Counted from the stretch's first letter, positions 27,677 through 36,468 are shown. The stretch is DNA of 64,000 nt from Chloroflexota bacterium (GCA_026707145.1 JAPOXK010000019.1:1-64000), one strand, 5' to 3'. Made by a program: numbers and translations. The notes: generated by a model not told the origin, from the sequence alone.

Positions 27677-28969
27677 TCAGCCAGCAGCGTGGCTCAGCCG
27701 TTCCAAGTCGGACCAAAAAGCAGGATAGGAGACAGCCACGGCGGTGTCGCCGCCGATCTCGCTGTCGCCGCTCGCGCCGAGAGCGGCGACAGCGAGCGCC
27801 ATGGCGAGCCGGTGATCGCCGTAAGAATCGAGGGGAGCGCCGCGCAGACGCCCGCCACCGACGATCTGGAGGCCGTCCGGACGCTCCTCAACAGCAACAC
27901 CCAGCGCCCGCAGACCCGCGGCGGTCGTCGCAATGCGGTCGGATTCCTTGACGCGGAGCTCGGCGGCCTCACGGATCTCCGTGGTCCCTTGCGCGTAGGC
28001 GGCGGCGACGGCAAGGACGGGCAGCTCGTCGATGGCGCGAGCGGTGAGATCGCCCGCGATCTCGGTGCCGGAGAGCCGTGCGGAGCGAACGCGCAGATCA
28101 CCCACCACCTCCCCTGCGACACTGCGCCGCGCGCTCACTTCGATATCGGCGCCCATGGCCCAGAGCGCATCCAGCACGCCGGTGCGGGTAGGGTTGAGCC
28201 CGACATCCGGGAGGAACAGCTCCGACTCCGGAAGAATGCTCGCGGCGACGAGCCAGAAGGCAGCAGCGCTGACATCCCCAGCGACCGCGATATCAACGGG
28301 GGTCAGCCCAGCGGGGGCGATGCGTAGGTAGGGCGGATCGATATCGAGCGGGGCCCCCATCGCTCGCAGCATGATCTCGGTGTGGTCACGGGTCGGCGCG
28401 ATCTCCTCAAGTTCGCTCGGGCCGTCGGCCGCCAAGGCAGCGAGCAGCAGCGCACTCTTCACTTGCGCGCTCGCGACCTGCAGGCGTCCGCGGAAGGGGG
28501 TGAGCGAGCCCCCTTCGATCACCAGCGGCGCGAAGCGGCCCTCGGCACGCCCCGCGCAGCGTGCGCCCATCGCGGCGAGCGGTTGGATCACGCGGTCCAT
28601 CGGACGGCGGCGGAGGGAGGCGTCGCCGTCCAGCTCGACGCGGCCCTCTAATCCGGCGGCGACGCCGGCGAGCAGTCGCATCGTCGTGCCACTGTTGCCA
28701 CAGTCGATCGGGCCGGCGGGCGGGTGCAGCGCGCCACGTCCAGGGCTGTGGATGCGCAGCGTCTCCTCGCTCTCGAATGCGCAGGTGACGCCGAGAGCCC
28801 GCATCGCGGCCACCGAGGCGAGCGTATCGGCGCCGCGGGCAAAGCCGGTCACCCGTCCCGTGCCCTGCGCGAGACCGTTGAGGATCACCGCGCGGTGCGA
28901 GATCGACTTGTCGCCGGGGACGCGAACGGTTCCTTGGACTGCGGGCGCGGGCAGGAGCCGGCGGGTCAT
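27677..28969 (-). CDS. aroA: 3-phosphoshikimate 1-carboxyvinyltransferase (EPSP synthase)
   Basis: AroA transfers enolpyruvate from PEP to shikimate 3-phosphate. The 430 residues show PGDKSISHRAVIL at about 18-30, NSGTTMRLLAG near 90, RPMDRVIQPLAAMGA, and the C-terminal PVLAVAAAYAQGTTEIR, RVKESDRI and YGDHRLAMAL. The start lies 9 bp after tyrA. Confidence 0.95.
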   Translation of the reverse strand: MTRRLLPAPAVQGTVRVPGDKSISHRAVILNGLAQGTGRVTGFARGADTLASVAAMRALGVTCAFESEETLRIHSPGRGALHPPAGPIDCGNSGTTMRLLAGVAAGLEGRVELDGDASLRRRPMDRVIQPLAAMGARCAGRAEGRFAPLVIEGGSLTPFRGRLQVASAQVKSALLLAALAADGPSELEEIAPTRDHTEIMLRAMGAPLDIDPPYLRIAPAGLTPVDIAVAGDVSAAAFWLVAASILPESELFLPDVGLNPTRTGVLDALWAMGADIEVSARRSVAGEVVGDLRVRSARLSGTEIAGDLTARAIDELPVLAVAAAYAQGTTEIREAAELRVKESDRIATTAAGLRALGVAVEERPDGLQIVGGGRLRGAPLDSYGDHRLAMALAVAALGASGDSEIGGDTAVAVSYPAFWSDLERLSHAAG

Positions 28970-28978
28970 GCCAGCCAG

Positions 28979-29998
28979 TCAGCGGTCGCTCGAGGCCGTC
29001 CGGCCGGCGCTGGTCCGGCCCGACACGCTCGCCAGGCCGCGCAGCCGCTCGTAGAGACGGCCGCCGAGCAGCAGCGTGCCGAGACTGCTGGCGATCGTGG
29101 GGCGCTCGATCGGTTCGGAAGCCGCCACGCGAGCAGGCGGACCGCGGACGAAGTCCGCGCGGTCGCGCTGCGCCGTCTCGAACTCTTCAAGCAGGACCTC
29201 CGGGGAGCCTTCCAACAGATCGCGGAGGCGCTGCAGCTCGTCGATGTAGCGGTCGATCCAAGCGCGCAGATTGTTGCTGTTGGTGGCACAGATTCCGACG
29301 GACATCTGGGGGTCGCCGGCGGCGAGGCGGGTCAGGTCGCGATAGGCGGGCCCCGCCACCCGGGCGAAGTCGTTCCAGCCGGCACTGCGGCGCAGCAACG
29401 TGAACAGCGCGGTCGACGCGACCAGCGGCAGGTGGCTCACGGCGCCGACGAGCTGGTCATGCTCCATGGCGCCGATGAACAGCGGATCCCCGCCCACACG
29501 CTCAACGAGACCGACAACCGCAGACACCGCCGTCTCGGAGGCTGCGTCGGCCGGCACCAAGACATACGGGCGTCCGTGAAAGAGCGTGGCGTCGGCGTTG
29601 CCGATCCCCTGGTCGCTCTTGCCCGCCATGGGATGCCCGCCCACGAACGCAACAGAGGCGGGCAGATGCCGCTCGGCCCAGCGCAGCACCTGGCCTTTCG
29701 TGGAGGCGGTGTCCGTGACAACCGCGCCTTCGGCCAAACGCGGCGCGATGGCGTGGAAGACGCCTTCGACGGAGATGGGCGGTACGGCGACGATCACCAG
29801 CTCGGCGCCGGCGACGGCCTCATCCAGACCGGTCACCGTGCGATCAACGGCGCCGGCACCTTTCGCCGCCGCCATGACGGAAGCGTCCGCGTCGAAGCCG
29901 ACCAACTCGGGGTCGGAGCCGCCGCCTTGCTTGAGCGCCAGGCCGATCGAGCCACCGATCAGGCCGAGACCGATGATGCTAATGCGAGTCATAGGCAC
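28979..29998 (-). CDS. tyrA: Prephenate (or arogenate) dehydrogenase
   Basis: TyrA oxidatively decarboxylates prephenate on the way to tyrosine. The 339-residue protein begins with a Rossmann motif, IIGLGLIGGSIGLAL, and shows VTDTASTKG, FVGGHPMAGKSDQG and HDQLVGAVSHLPL, which carries active-site His. Substrate preference (prephenate versus arogenate, NAD versus NADP) cannot be read from the sequence. It is the first gene of the tyrA-aroA-remA-gmk chain. Confidence 0.93.
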   Translation of the reverse strand: MPMTRISIIGLGLIGGSIGLALKQGGGSDPELVGFDADASVMAAAKGAGAVDRTVTGLDEAVAGAELVIVAVPPISVEGVFHAIAPRLAEGAVVTDTASTKGQVLRWAERHLPASVAFVGGHPMAGKSDQGIGNADATLFHGRPYVLVPADAASETAVSAVVGLVERVGGDPLFIGAMEHDQLVGAVSHLPLVASTALFTLLRRSAGWNDFARVAGPAYRDLTRLAAGDPQMSVGICATNSNNLRAWIDRYIDELQRLRDLLEGSPEVLLEEFETAQRDRADFVRGPPARVAASEPIERPTIASSLGTLLLGGRLYERLRGLASVSGRTSAGRTASSDR

Positions 29999-30254
29999 TG
30001 TTTGCTCGGGAATGTCCCAACAGGAGGAGCGGCTCTTCTGCCGTCATGTGCAAGCGGCCCGGCAATCCAAGCGAGGAGGCACCACCCAGAAGAATCGCTG
30101 CGCTCGAATCGTAGCATCGCGCTGACGAATACTCACCACATACCGGTGCGCCACCGGCCGTGTCGTTTCTCCTCACAGGGACCGCTGATACAGTGTAGGT
30201 CCCCTTGATAGATGCGATAGACGCCGGATGGAGCGGGGACCTGGGAGAGGCGCC

Positions 30255-31394
30255 ATGCCTCTCCCGATGACGCGTCTCCTTCTGCTTGTCGCCATCGCGG
30301 CGACGGTCGTGGCGATGGCGGCGGCAGGGGCGCTCACGAACGCGACCGGGCAGTCGCAAGCGCTGGACAGAGCCGTGCCACGCAGCGACGGGCGGCTGCT
30401 CGTCAGCGAATTCGGCGAGCACGCGAGCACGCTCTTCCTCGTGGATCCCAGGTATCCCGCGGCGCGGCAAGAGTTCGGGCGCGTGCCGCACGCGCCGGGC
30501 TGGGAGCTGGTAGGCGCCGTTTCGCCGCGCGGCGACGCGTTCGCGTACCTCGTACTGCCACCGGGCGCCGGGGACCCCGCGCGGGAGATGGCCCTGATCC
30601 TGCGCACAGAGAGTGAAGCACGCTTCCTTGCCTCCGGTTTTGATATCGGAGGGGGCTTGCTCTGGAGCAGGGACGGGGGATCCCTCTTCCTGCGGCGCTC
30701 CGGGGAGGATGACCGGCCGGCGCAACGGATCGTGCAGATCGACGCCGGTACAGGCCTCGAAACGCCGCGCTTCCAAGGCCGGGGCTCCCTCGGGGTGTAT
30801 CCCGTTGCGAAGCCGCCGGCGGGACCGCTGTACATCGCACTGATCGATCCCAGCGGCAGCGCCCTGCTGGCGATCGGCGACGACGGCCGGGTGCAGCGGA
30901 CGCTCAAGCTATCCGGCAGCGCAACGCGCGACTGGACGCTCTCTCCAGACGGATCGCAGCTCGCATACACCGAGCAGCGCGGACTGCAGCTCACCGTGCG
31001 GGTCACGGCGCTGGCCAGCGATCCGCCCACGCTGGCCAGCGCCGCCTACCGCGACGACGGATTGGGAGAGGCGCAAGCGAGCGGCGGATCGGCGGCGCCG
31101 GTTTGGCATCCCGACGGCTCGCTCAGCGTGGGGACGTTCCAGCACGCCGCGGGCGGCGCGCTCCACGTGGCCGCCGCCCGCGCCCCCGCACTCGACGGGC
31201 AGTCTCGCGACGGGTTCGCGCTGCCCGTGGCCTGGTCCGAGGACGGCGCCCATCTGGCGCTGCGGGCGTTCAGCGGCAGCGGGCCCGGCGCGGTGGGCGA
31301 GGAGAAGACAGCGGTGATGGGGCCGGACGGGCGTCTCCATGCGATCGAAGGACGGTTCGTGAGCGTATTCGGCTGGTGGTATGGGACGGATTAG
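30255..31394 (+). CDS. Secreted or membrane-anchored protein, possible beta-propeller
   Basis: The 379-residue product has an N-terminal hydrophobic segment (MTRLLLLVAIAATVVAMAAAG) that is a signal peptide or anchor. The rest is rich in beta turns with repeated motifs resembling TolB/WD40-like blades: GGLLWSRDGGSLFLRR, RDWTLSPDGSQLAYTE, PVWHPDGSLSVG and PVAWSEDGAHLAL. The ATG at 30255 follows GGGAGAGG five bases upstream. Its last 14 bases overlap the transglycosylase gene. Function unknown; a propeller with a ligand-binding or scaffold role is the most I would infer. Confidence 0.7.
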   Translation: MPLPMTRLLLLVAIAATVVAMAAAGALTNATGQSQALDRAVPRSDGRLLVSEFGEHASTLFLVDPRYPAARQEFGRVPHAPGWELVGAVSPRGDAFAYLVLPPGAGDPAREMALILRTESEARFLASGFDIGGGLLWSRDGGSLFLRRSGEDDRPAQRIVQIDAGTGLETPRFQGRGSLGVYPVAKPPAGPLYIALIDPSGSALLAIGDDGRVQRTLKLSGSATRDWTLSPDGSQLAYTEQRGLQLTVRVTALASDPPTLASAAYRDDGLGEAQASGGSAAPVWHPDGSLSVGTFQHAAGGALHVAAARAPALDGQSRDGFALPVAWSEDGAHLALRAFSGSGPGAVGEEKTAVMGPDGRLHAIEGRFVSVFGWWYGTD

Positions 31395-32781
31395 CGGGGG
31401 CTGGCTCGTCCGGATGGCCCTGTTCGGGCCGCTCGTCCTCGCGGCGGCCTGGCTTGCGGCGGCCGCGAGCGGAAACGACCAGGCACAAGCCGGATGCGAA
31501 TTCGGTGACGGTCCTCCCTTCGCCTTTCAAGGCTACGAGGGACCACAGAATCGCGAGGACTTTCTTCTCGCGCAGCAGCTGGCGGCGACCAACCAGCTCT
31601 TCCCGGAAAATGAAGCCTTCGCACTGCCGGAGATCTTGGCCGGGAGCGCAGGAAACCGCGCGCCGCAGCCCGAAGCGACCATCCCGGCCACGCTGGTGCA
31701 CGCGATCGGCTGGATCGAGAGCAGAACGACGCACACCGTGAGGGAAGTGCACTGGCAGTCCATCGGGGACGTACTGCTGTCGCGGGACTGCGGTTACGGC
31801 GTCATGCAAGTGACATCCTATTTCGAAAACGACGGCGAGCCGCCCAGCCGCAATGAGGCGCTGGTTGGCACGCACTACGCCTACAACACCGCCGCCGGGG
31901 CCCAGATCTTGGTGGAAAAGTGGAACGACGCGTTCTTCCCCATCGTGGGGTTCGGCGAGCCGGCATTCGTCGAGTCCTGGTACTACGCGCTCTGGGCCTA
32001 CAACGGCTGGGCCTTCAGCAACCACCCCGCGGGGGCGGAGACCGACCCCTTCCGCTCGCTGCCGTACCCGTGTGACGGGCCGCGCAACGGCTACGCCTAC
32101 CAGGAACTCGTGCTGGGGTGCGCGCAATCGCCGCCGGCGCTTGACGGCGAACCGCTGTGGCAGGAAAAGCCAGTGCAGCTCCCCGATCTCGCCAGCCTCT
32201 CAGCAGCAGGCGGGCCGCTGGATCCGGCCGTGTACTTCGCGGGCTGGAACGCCATCCGTCAGTCGCCCCTGGGCGATAAGCACCCCCATCCCTTCCTTGC
32301 CATGAGCATGCCGCTGCCGCCGGGCGCGCTGCCGGTGGCCGAGACGGCATTGCCGGATCTGGCGGCGCGGGCCGTGCGGGAGGCGATTCTCGGCGAGCCG
32401 CGCTTGGACTTGGAGACCACCAACGTAACTCTCACGCCCATGCCGAACGGCACCCGCGCGACGGCCACGATTACCGTGGCCAACGCTGGGTCGGGCCTGC
32501 TGGTCTACCGGGCGGAGACGGATGCGCCCTGGCTCGGCCTCGGCGTGCAGGCCGGCGTCGCGGCCGGCGTGGACGTCCCATTCCGAGCCGGGGAGCCCCG
32601 GCAGGCGACGATCACGCTCGTCGCGGACAGGGCCACCATCCCGGCCGGCACGGCGGGCGCAACCGTGACGATCGAGGCGCTGCTCCCCAACGGCGACATC
32701 TTGAGCCGCGACGTTCGGGTCGACGTAGTAGAAGTGACCCAGGAGATTCCCGCGTACGAAGCGGGGCAGCCGCAGAGCTAG
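31381..32781 (+). CDS. Secreted lytic transglycosylase-like (SLT-fold) protein
   Basis: The 466-residue protein has a signal peptide (about 1-37) and a goose-lysozyme/SLT-like domain. The probable catalytic Glu is in LVHAIGWIESRT (near 112) and GYGVMQVTSYFEND follows, the usual SLT motif II. A later YALWAYNGWAF matches SLT motif III. Residues 340 onward form a beta-sandwich (TATITVANAGSGLLVYRAE) like a BACON/Ig-like wall-binding module. It probably cleaves peptidoglycan or another cell-wall glycan. It overlaps the preceding propeller-like gene, so the two are likely made together. Confidence 0.75.
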   Translation: MGRISGGWLVRMALFGPLVLAAAWLAAAASGNDQAQAGCEFGDGPPFAFQGYEGPQNREDFLLAQQLAATNQLFPENEAFALPEILAGSAGNRAPQPEATIPATLVHAIGWIESRTTHTVREVHWQSIGDVLLSRDCGYGVMQVTSYFENDGEPPSRNEALVGTHYAYNTAAGAQILVEKWNDAFFPIVGFGEPAFVESWYYALWAYNGWAFSNHPAGAETDPFRSLPYPCDGPRNGYAYQELVLGCAQSPPALDGEPLWQEKPVQLPDLASLSAAGGPLDPAVYFAGWNAIRQSPLGDKHPHPFLAMSMPLPPGALPVAETALPDLAARAVREAILGEPRLDLETTNVTLTPMPNGTRATATITVANAGSGLLVYRAETDAPWLGLGVQAGVAAGVDVPFRAGEPRQATITLVADRATIPAGTAGATVTIEALLPNGDILSRDVRVDVVEVTQEIPAYEAGQPQS

Positions 32782-32803
32782 CGAGTGGGCGAAGGGACTT
32801 GAA

Positions 32804-33307
32804 ATGGACACGCTGGCAATGATCGGCGCAATGATCGGCAAGGTGCAGCGCAACCATGCGCTGGAGCACGCCACGATCGCCGTCCTGCTGGCGCGGCACG
32901 GACTCGGGCTGCAGCTGGCGGGACATGCGGCGCCCGGCGGTTTCTACATCAGCGGGAACGTGACGGCCGCGCAGGTCGGCAGCGCCGCGGAGGAGGCGCT
33001 GCTCCGGCTGCAGGGCGGCGAGCGGCACCTGGCGCTGTCGCCGCTGTGCGGGACGAACATCGTCCTCGGCGGCGGGCTGGCGGGCCTGGCCTCGCTGGCG
33101 GTCCTCGGAAGCGGGGAGCGCGCGCAGCGCTGGCCGGACGTGCTGGCCGCGGCGATCGTCGCCGTGCTCGCCGCGCAGCTGTTCGGCCGCTACGCGCAAC
33201 GCTTCGTGACGACCTCCGCCGATCTGCACGGCCTGCACATCACGGGCACGGGCGAGCGCCGCTTCGGTCGCTGGCGGCGCATCAAAGTGGAGACGCACAG
33301 CGAGTAA
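32804..33307 (+). CDS. DUF6391-like membrane protein
   Basis: The 167-residue protein has the motif QRNHALEHATIAVL near residues 15-28, glycine-rich turns, and two hydrophobic segments (LGGGLAGLASLAVL and DVLAAAIVAVLAAQLFG). The NHALEHATI signature is what I associate with DUF6391, found in Chloroflexota and cyanobacteria; the assignment is from memory of that motif. GAAGGGA lies upstream of the ATG. Function unknown. Confidence 0.7.
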   Translation: MDTLAMIGAMIGKVQRNHALEHATIAVLLARHGLGLQLAGHAAPGGFYISGNVTAAQVGSAAEEALLRLQGGERHLALSPLCGTNIVLGGGLAGLASLAVLGSGERAQRWPDVLAAAIVAVLAAQLFGRYAQRFVTTSADLHGLHITGTGERRFGRWRRIKVETHSE

Positions 33308-33322
33308 GCTGTACTCACACGC

Positions 33323-33399
33323 GCCCCCGTAGCTCAACTGGATAGAGCCGCGGCGTTCTAATCCGCAGGTTGCAGGTTCGAGTCCTGCCGGGGGTACCA
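33323..33399 (+). tRNA. tRNA-Arg (anticodon TCT)
   Basis: The 77-base gene folds as a cloverleaf: acceptor GCCCCCG with CGGGGGT (one G-U pair), D-stem GCTC/GAGC, anticodon loop GTTCTAA with TCT at positions 34-36, T-stem GCAGG/CCTGC with TTCGAGT loop, and an encoded CCA. The anticodon stem has a C-U mismatch at 31-39 and G at position 32, both slightly unusual. It reads AGA codons. Confidence 0.93.
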
Positions 33400-33427
33400 A
33401 GTTACTATTCGGCCTACCGCTTCAGAT

Positions 33428-33478
33428 CTGAGCCCTTGCCCCGCATGTCATTGGTCACAGCTTAGCGACGGGGCTCAG
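33428..33478. repeat. Inverted repeat after the tRNA
   Basis: CTGAGCCC at 33428-33435 and GGGCTCAG at 33471-33478 are perfect complements separated by 35 bases. No T-run follows. It could be a hairpin in the tRNA trailer or a remnant of a mobile segment. Confidence 0.4.
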
Positions 33479-33574
33479 TCGCTCGTCGTCATCGGAATTC
33501 AGAAAGACCGCAGAAGGACCGAACACGTGCGAGAAAAGGCTAGACTGCGCCCGATACCGGCTGCGAGGGTAGCC

Positions 33575-33970
33575 ATGCGCGACCGATGCGAAAATCTCAA
33601 CTGCACGGGTCGAAACCTCACATTGGACCCTCGCCCATGCTTCGTATACGACGTTCGTCTTGTTAATGGAGAATCAACCGGAATTCTCAAGTCCGAACGG
33701 CTCGAAGCAAGGTTACTTTGTGCCCCATGCTATGCGCGTATGGCCCGCGACAAACTACTTTCGGTGCGCGAGCGAGATCTGCAGATGGTGCTCGCAGGCA
33801 AGCGGCTTTCCAAGCGCTCTAAAGACGGGACTCCTACTCCCACAGCCTCCACTCGTGCGCCAGTGCCAGGCCTAAGTGATCGCAAGAAATACGGGACTTC
33901 CACGCCTACCCACGGGTACAAGCGAGACGGGCGTATCCGGTTCGGCGGGCTCAATTTCCTCTACGAGTGA
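33575..33970 (+). CDS. Unidentified protein with possible zinc-binding Cys pairs
   Basis: The 131-residue product has CENLNC near the N-terminus and LLCAPCYA about 40 residues later, a spacing that could bind zinc. A basic region follows (KRLSKRSKDG) and a polar Thr/Pro-rich tail. GAGGGT four bases before the ATG at 33575 supports this start; GTG at 33527 would add 16 residues. TAGACT at 33541-33546 is a possible -10. Codon use is more A/T-rich than in neighbours and it lies behind a tRNA gene, which hints at acquisition by transfer. I do not recognise the family. Confidence 0.6.
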   Translation: MRDRCENLNCTGRNLTLDPRPCFVYDVRLVNGESTGILKSERLEARLLCAPCYARMARDKLLSVRERDLQMVLAGKRLSKRSKDGTPTPTASTRAPVPGLSDRKKYGTSTPTHGYKRDGRIRFGGLNFLYE

Positions 33971-34049
33971 CCGGTTCGGCAGGGCAGTCGCAGGTAGCGA
34001 GCATGTTCACTTCTATGGGCGTGGCCATCCCAACCGCCAGCGCCATGCG

Positions 34050-35234
34050 CTAGCGGGCGACAAACGACTGGTCGATCTCCCCGTTGACGCCGACGGCGTA
34101 TTCCACGCCCGGTTCGAGATCGGAGCCCAGGGGGACGGTGGTTTCCACCACCGGATAGTCGGCGGTGCAGACGACGAGTGGGTCGGCGACCTCGTGGTGG
34201 GTGATCACGACGTCTATCCGGTTCGGCTCTCTCCGCTGAATTTCGTAACCGTTGAATTGCGAGCAGCCACTGCTGGGCATGCCGGAGAGCACGCGCAGCT
34301 GGTACCGCGGCGGCACGCCTTCCACCATCACCACCTCGGCGCGCTCGATGGGCGACTCGGCGATGAAGGTGTGACCAAGGTCGGGGTCCGGCAGGGTGAA
34401 GGTCGTGGTGACGCGGTCGTTCACGATCACCCGGTAGGTTTGCCCGGGCTCCAGAGACGCGCCAAGGGGCTCGACGGTGTCGAGCTCCACCCGCTGCTCG
34501 TGGCAGGGGATCGCCCAGGGGGTGGCCGGCGGCTGCATCAGCGTGACCCGGACGAGAACGTCGCGGCCGTCCAGATCGAGCGCTTGGCTGCCGGGGCGGG
34601 CGCACCCTTCGATGGTGGATTGGTAGTAGGCCACGCGCAGAAACTGCTCCGCCTCGTTGGGGATGCGGTTGGCCCAGATCACCGGAACCGGGACCTCCAC
34701 CCAGGTCCGCCAGTCCGAGCCGCCGCCGTCGCCGAGCAGCTCCGGCGGCGGCTGCACCAGCACCAGGAGCAGATCGACCTTGCCGGGATTGCCGCGGGTG
34801 ATGACCTCGTAGGCCGTATCGTTGGTGAAGGCGAGGCGGCCGTCTGATTCGATGATGCGGGCACTGACGGAATAGCGATTCCTGGGGTCAATGTCCGCGC
34901 GGTTGTATTCCACCTTGAACTTGATGGGCACCTGGCCGGGCCCGGAAATGGTCTGGCGAGCGATCAGCGGGGCCGGGCCGTCGGCATACGAGACGTCCCG
35001 CAGCTCCACCACGAGGGTCGCGCCCGGCGTCAGGGCGAGCCGCTCCCGGTAGGTGACGGTTCCACTGACCGAGGCGTTGGGCTCCCGGCCCGACGGCACC
35101 TCCAAGGTCGCGCGGGACGGTCCGGACTCGCTCCCGCAGGCGGCGGCCGTGAACAGGGCGATCCAGACGCAGACGGCGGAAAGCACGGCGGTCTTGCGCT
35201 TGGCCCTCAAGCGGGCGCCCCCGGCGAGGGGCAC
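34050..35234 (-). CDS. YbaY-like lipoprotein
   Basis: The protein is about 394 residues from GTG at 35234 (TTG at 35210 is an alternative). It has a positively charged N-terminus, a hydrophobic stretch and the lipobox TAAAC followed by GSES, so it is predicted to be lipid-anchored outside the membrane. Residues after the anchor contain a YbaY/YscW-type domain: VSGTVTYRERLALTPGATLVVEL and later YSVSARIIESDGRLAFTNDTAYEV. Two further beta-rich repeats follow, each with a PGxxYxVxVN strand. Family members are thought to be pilotin-like or envelope proteins; the function here is unknown. Confidence 0.75.
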   Translation of the reverse strand: MPLAGGARLRAKRKTAVLSAVCVWIALFTAAACGSESGPSRATLEVPSGREPNASVSGTVTYRERLALTPGATLVVELRDVSYADGPAPLIARQTISGPGQVPIKFKVEYNRADIDPRNRYSVSARIIESDGRLAFTNDTAYEVITRGNPGKVDLLLVLVQPPPELLGDGGGSDWRTWVEVPVPVIWANRIPNEAEQFLRVAYYQSTIEGCARPGSQALDLDGRDVLVRVTLMQPPATPWAIPCHEQRVELDTVEPLGASLEPGQTYRVIVNDRVTTTFTLPDPDLGHTFIAESPIERAEVVMVEGVPPRYQLRVLSGMPSSGCSQFNGYEIQRREPNRIDVVITHHEVADPLVVCTADYPVVETTVPLGSDLEPGVEYAVGVNGEIDQSFVAR

Positions 35235-35550
35235 AAGATCGCGCCGGATTCGGGAACGGCGACGGCATGCACGAAGCCATGCGCGGGATGGTGAAGAACG
35301 CAAGGGGCTTCCTCAGCCCGACCTCCACAACAGCCTACCAAACCTCTCCGCGGCCGAACCGTCCTACTCCCAGCAGCGACGGCCGAGACGGTTTGCCCCG
35401 CATCGGGCCGACGAGATCCGGCAAATGGCTCCCGAAGTGCTCCACGATCGGCCAGGACGGCAAGCGCGGCTGATTCCATGCACTGGTTAGTACGCGGCGT
35501 GATCGCGGTTAAGTCGCGCGAAAGCATCGTGAACGGCTGATGAAGGCTTC

Positions 35551-35694
35551 CTATCCGCCGGCTTCCAGACCTTCCGGGACAAAGTCTCCCTGGCGCACTG
35601 CGAAGAAAAGCGCGTCTTGCAAGGCGAGGTTGTTCGGCCCCGAGTACACCGGGACGCGAGCGCGCGCAACCCCACCGTGCTTCCCATAGTGCAT
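35551..35694 (-). CDS. Possible small protein (47 residues)
   Basis: ATG at 35694 to TAG at 35551 encodes a 47-residue product with a plausible folded composition (VPVYSGPNNLALQDALFFAV). About three quarters of its third codon positions are G or C, which fits coding on this strand. There is no clear ribosome binding site, and the frame stays open upstream, so the start is uncertain. It may be the tail of a decayed gene. No family is recognised. Confidence 0.3.
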   Translation of the reverse strand: MHYGKHGGVARARVPVYSGPNNLALQDALFFAVRQGDFVPEGLEAGG

Positions 35695-35744
35695 AGACGT
35701 AAGTGCAGTATCTGGTACGTTGATTACGGTGGGGTTGGGGCGGG

Positions 35745-35762
35745 CCGTAGAGATTTCTACGG
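35745..35762. repeat. Perfect inverted repeat CCGTAGA-GATT-TCTACGG
   Basis: Seven-base arms flank a four-base centre. It lies about 95-110 bases before the RlpA-like start, so it may be a protein-binding operator or a small RNA hairpin. Confidence 0.5.
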
Positions 35763-35856
35763 ATCGAACTCTTCGACGGTTAGTTAAGTCGAACGCACAG
35801 TGAAACGTCCTCTCCTGCTGGACGCGCAGCGAGGACCGCACGCTCGCGGGAATACC

Positions 35857-36468
35857 ATGCTGCACTGGCTCACGCTGCAGGTCGCGTTCTGGGGTATCGG
35901 AGCCGCCGTCCTCGTGGCGGCTGGGGTCGACTCCAACGAACCGATCGACCTGCGCGCGCTCCAGGCAGAGGCACAGCAACGCACCTCCCAAACGGTGGCG
36001 TCGCCCAACGAACCGATCGACCTGCGCGCGCTCCAGGCAGAGGCACAGCAGCGCAGCGTCCCCCCGACGCGCAGTCTTCCCGGCCCGCCCGATCCGGCGG
36101 CGCCCTACACCGGCCCGACAGCGGGGATCGTGACGTGGTACGGGGGGCATTACCTCCTCGACGGTCAACGCACGGCCTGGGGAGAGATCTACGACCCGGA
36201 CGATCCGACGACGGCCGCCACCGCCCTGCTTGCCAACGCTGCGGGCGAATGGGTCGTGCCGCTCTGGGGGCACAACACGCGGCTACGCGTCTGCCACGCC
36301 GAGCAATGCATCGCTGTGCGGATCACCGACACCTGCCCGGCTTGCTTGAATCTCGAGTACCCAGGCGGCGGGGAGATCCTGCTCGATCTCAGCCGCGCCG
36401 CATTCCAGAAACTCGCACCCTTGACGGAGGGCAGGGTGCGAGTGCAGATCACGGTACTGGAGGACTAG
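35857..36468 (+). CDS. RlpA-like double-psi beta-barrel protein, secreted
   Basis: The 203-residue protein starts with a hydrophobic segment (LTLQVAFWGIGAAVLVAAG) acting as signal or anchor. Two near-identical 17-residue repeats follow (NEPIDLRALQAEAQQR), then a DPBB domain: GIVTWYGG, RTAWGEIYDPDD, LRVCHAEQCIAVRITDTCPAC, and DLSRAAFQKLAPL. The Asp in ITDTC matches the catalytic-type Asp of RlpA/expansin-like barrels. RlpA proteins bind or cleave denuded glycan strands; this one lacks a SPOR domain. A GTG at 35800 could add 19 residues; I prefer ATG at 35857. Confidence 0.75.
   Translation: MLHWLTLQVAFWGIGAAVLVAAGVDSNEPIDLRALQAEAQQRTSQTVASPNEPIDLRALQAEAQQRSVPPTRSLPGPPDPAAPYTGPTAGIVTWYGGHYLLDGQRTAWGEIYDPDDPTTAATALLANAAGEWVVPLWGHNTRLRVCHAEQCIAVRITDTCPACLNLEYPGGGEILLDLSRAAFQKLAPLTEGRVRVQITVLED
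35933..36050 (+). repeat. Direct repeat within the RlpA-like gene (72-bp period)
   Basis: Bases 35933-35978 recur exactly at 36005-36050 (46 identical bases, then one mismatch and four more matches). The period of 72 bp is 24 codons, so the frame is kept. Confidence 0.9.

Larger units (their letters stand above)
35235..35856. other. Gap without a confident gene
   Basis: About 620 bases between the lipoprotein start and the RlpA-like start. I see a possible small minus-strand gene at 35551-35694 and a perfect palindrome at 35745-35762. The rest holds only short open frames with no family features. The part from roughly 35470 to 35800 is less GC-rich than the flanks. Confidence 0.5.

Noticed and set aside
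33323-33480. Integrative-element attachment site at tRNA-Arg
   Set aside because: No integrase and no second copy of the tRNA 3' end seen nearby; only the composition shift is left as a finding.
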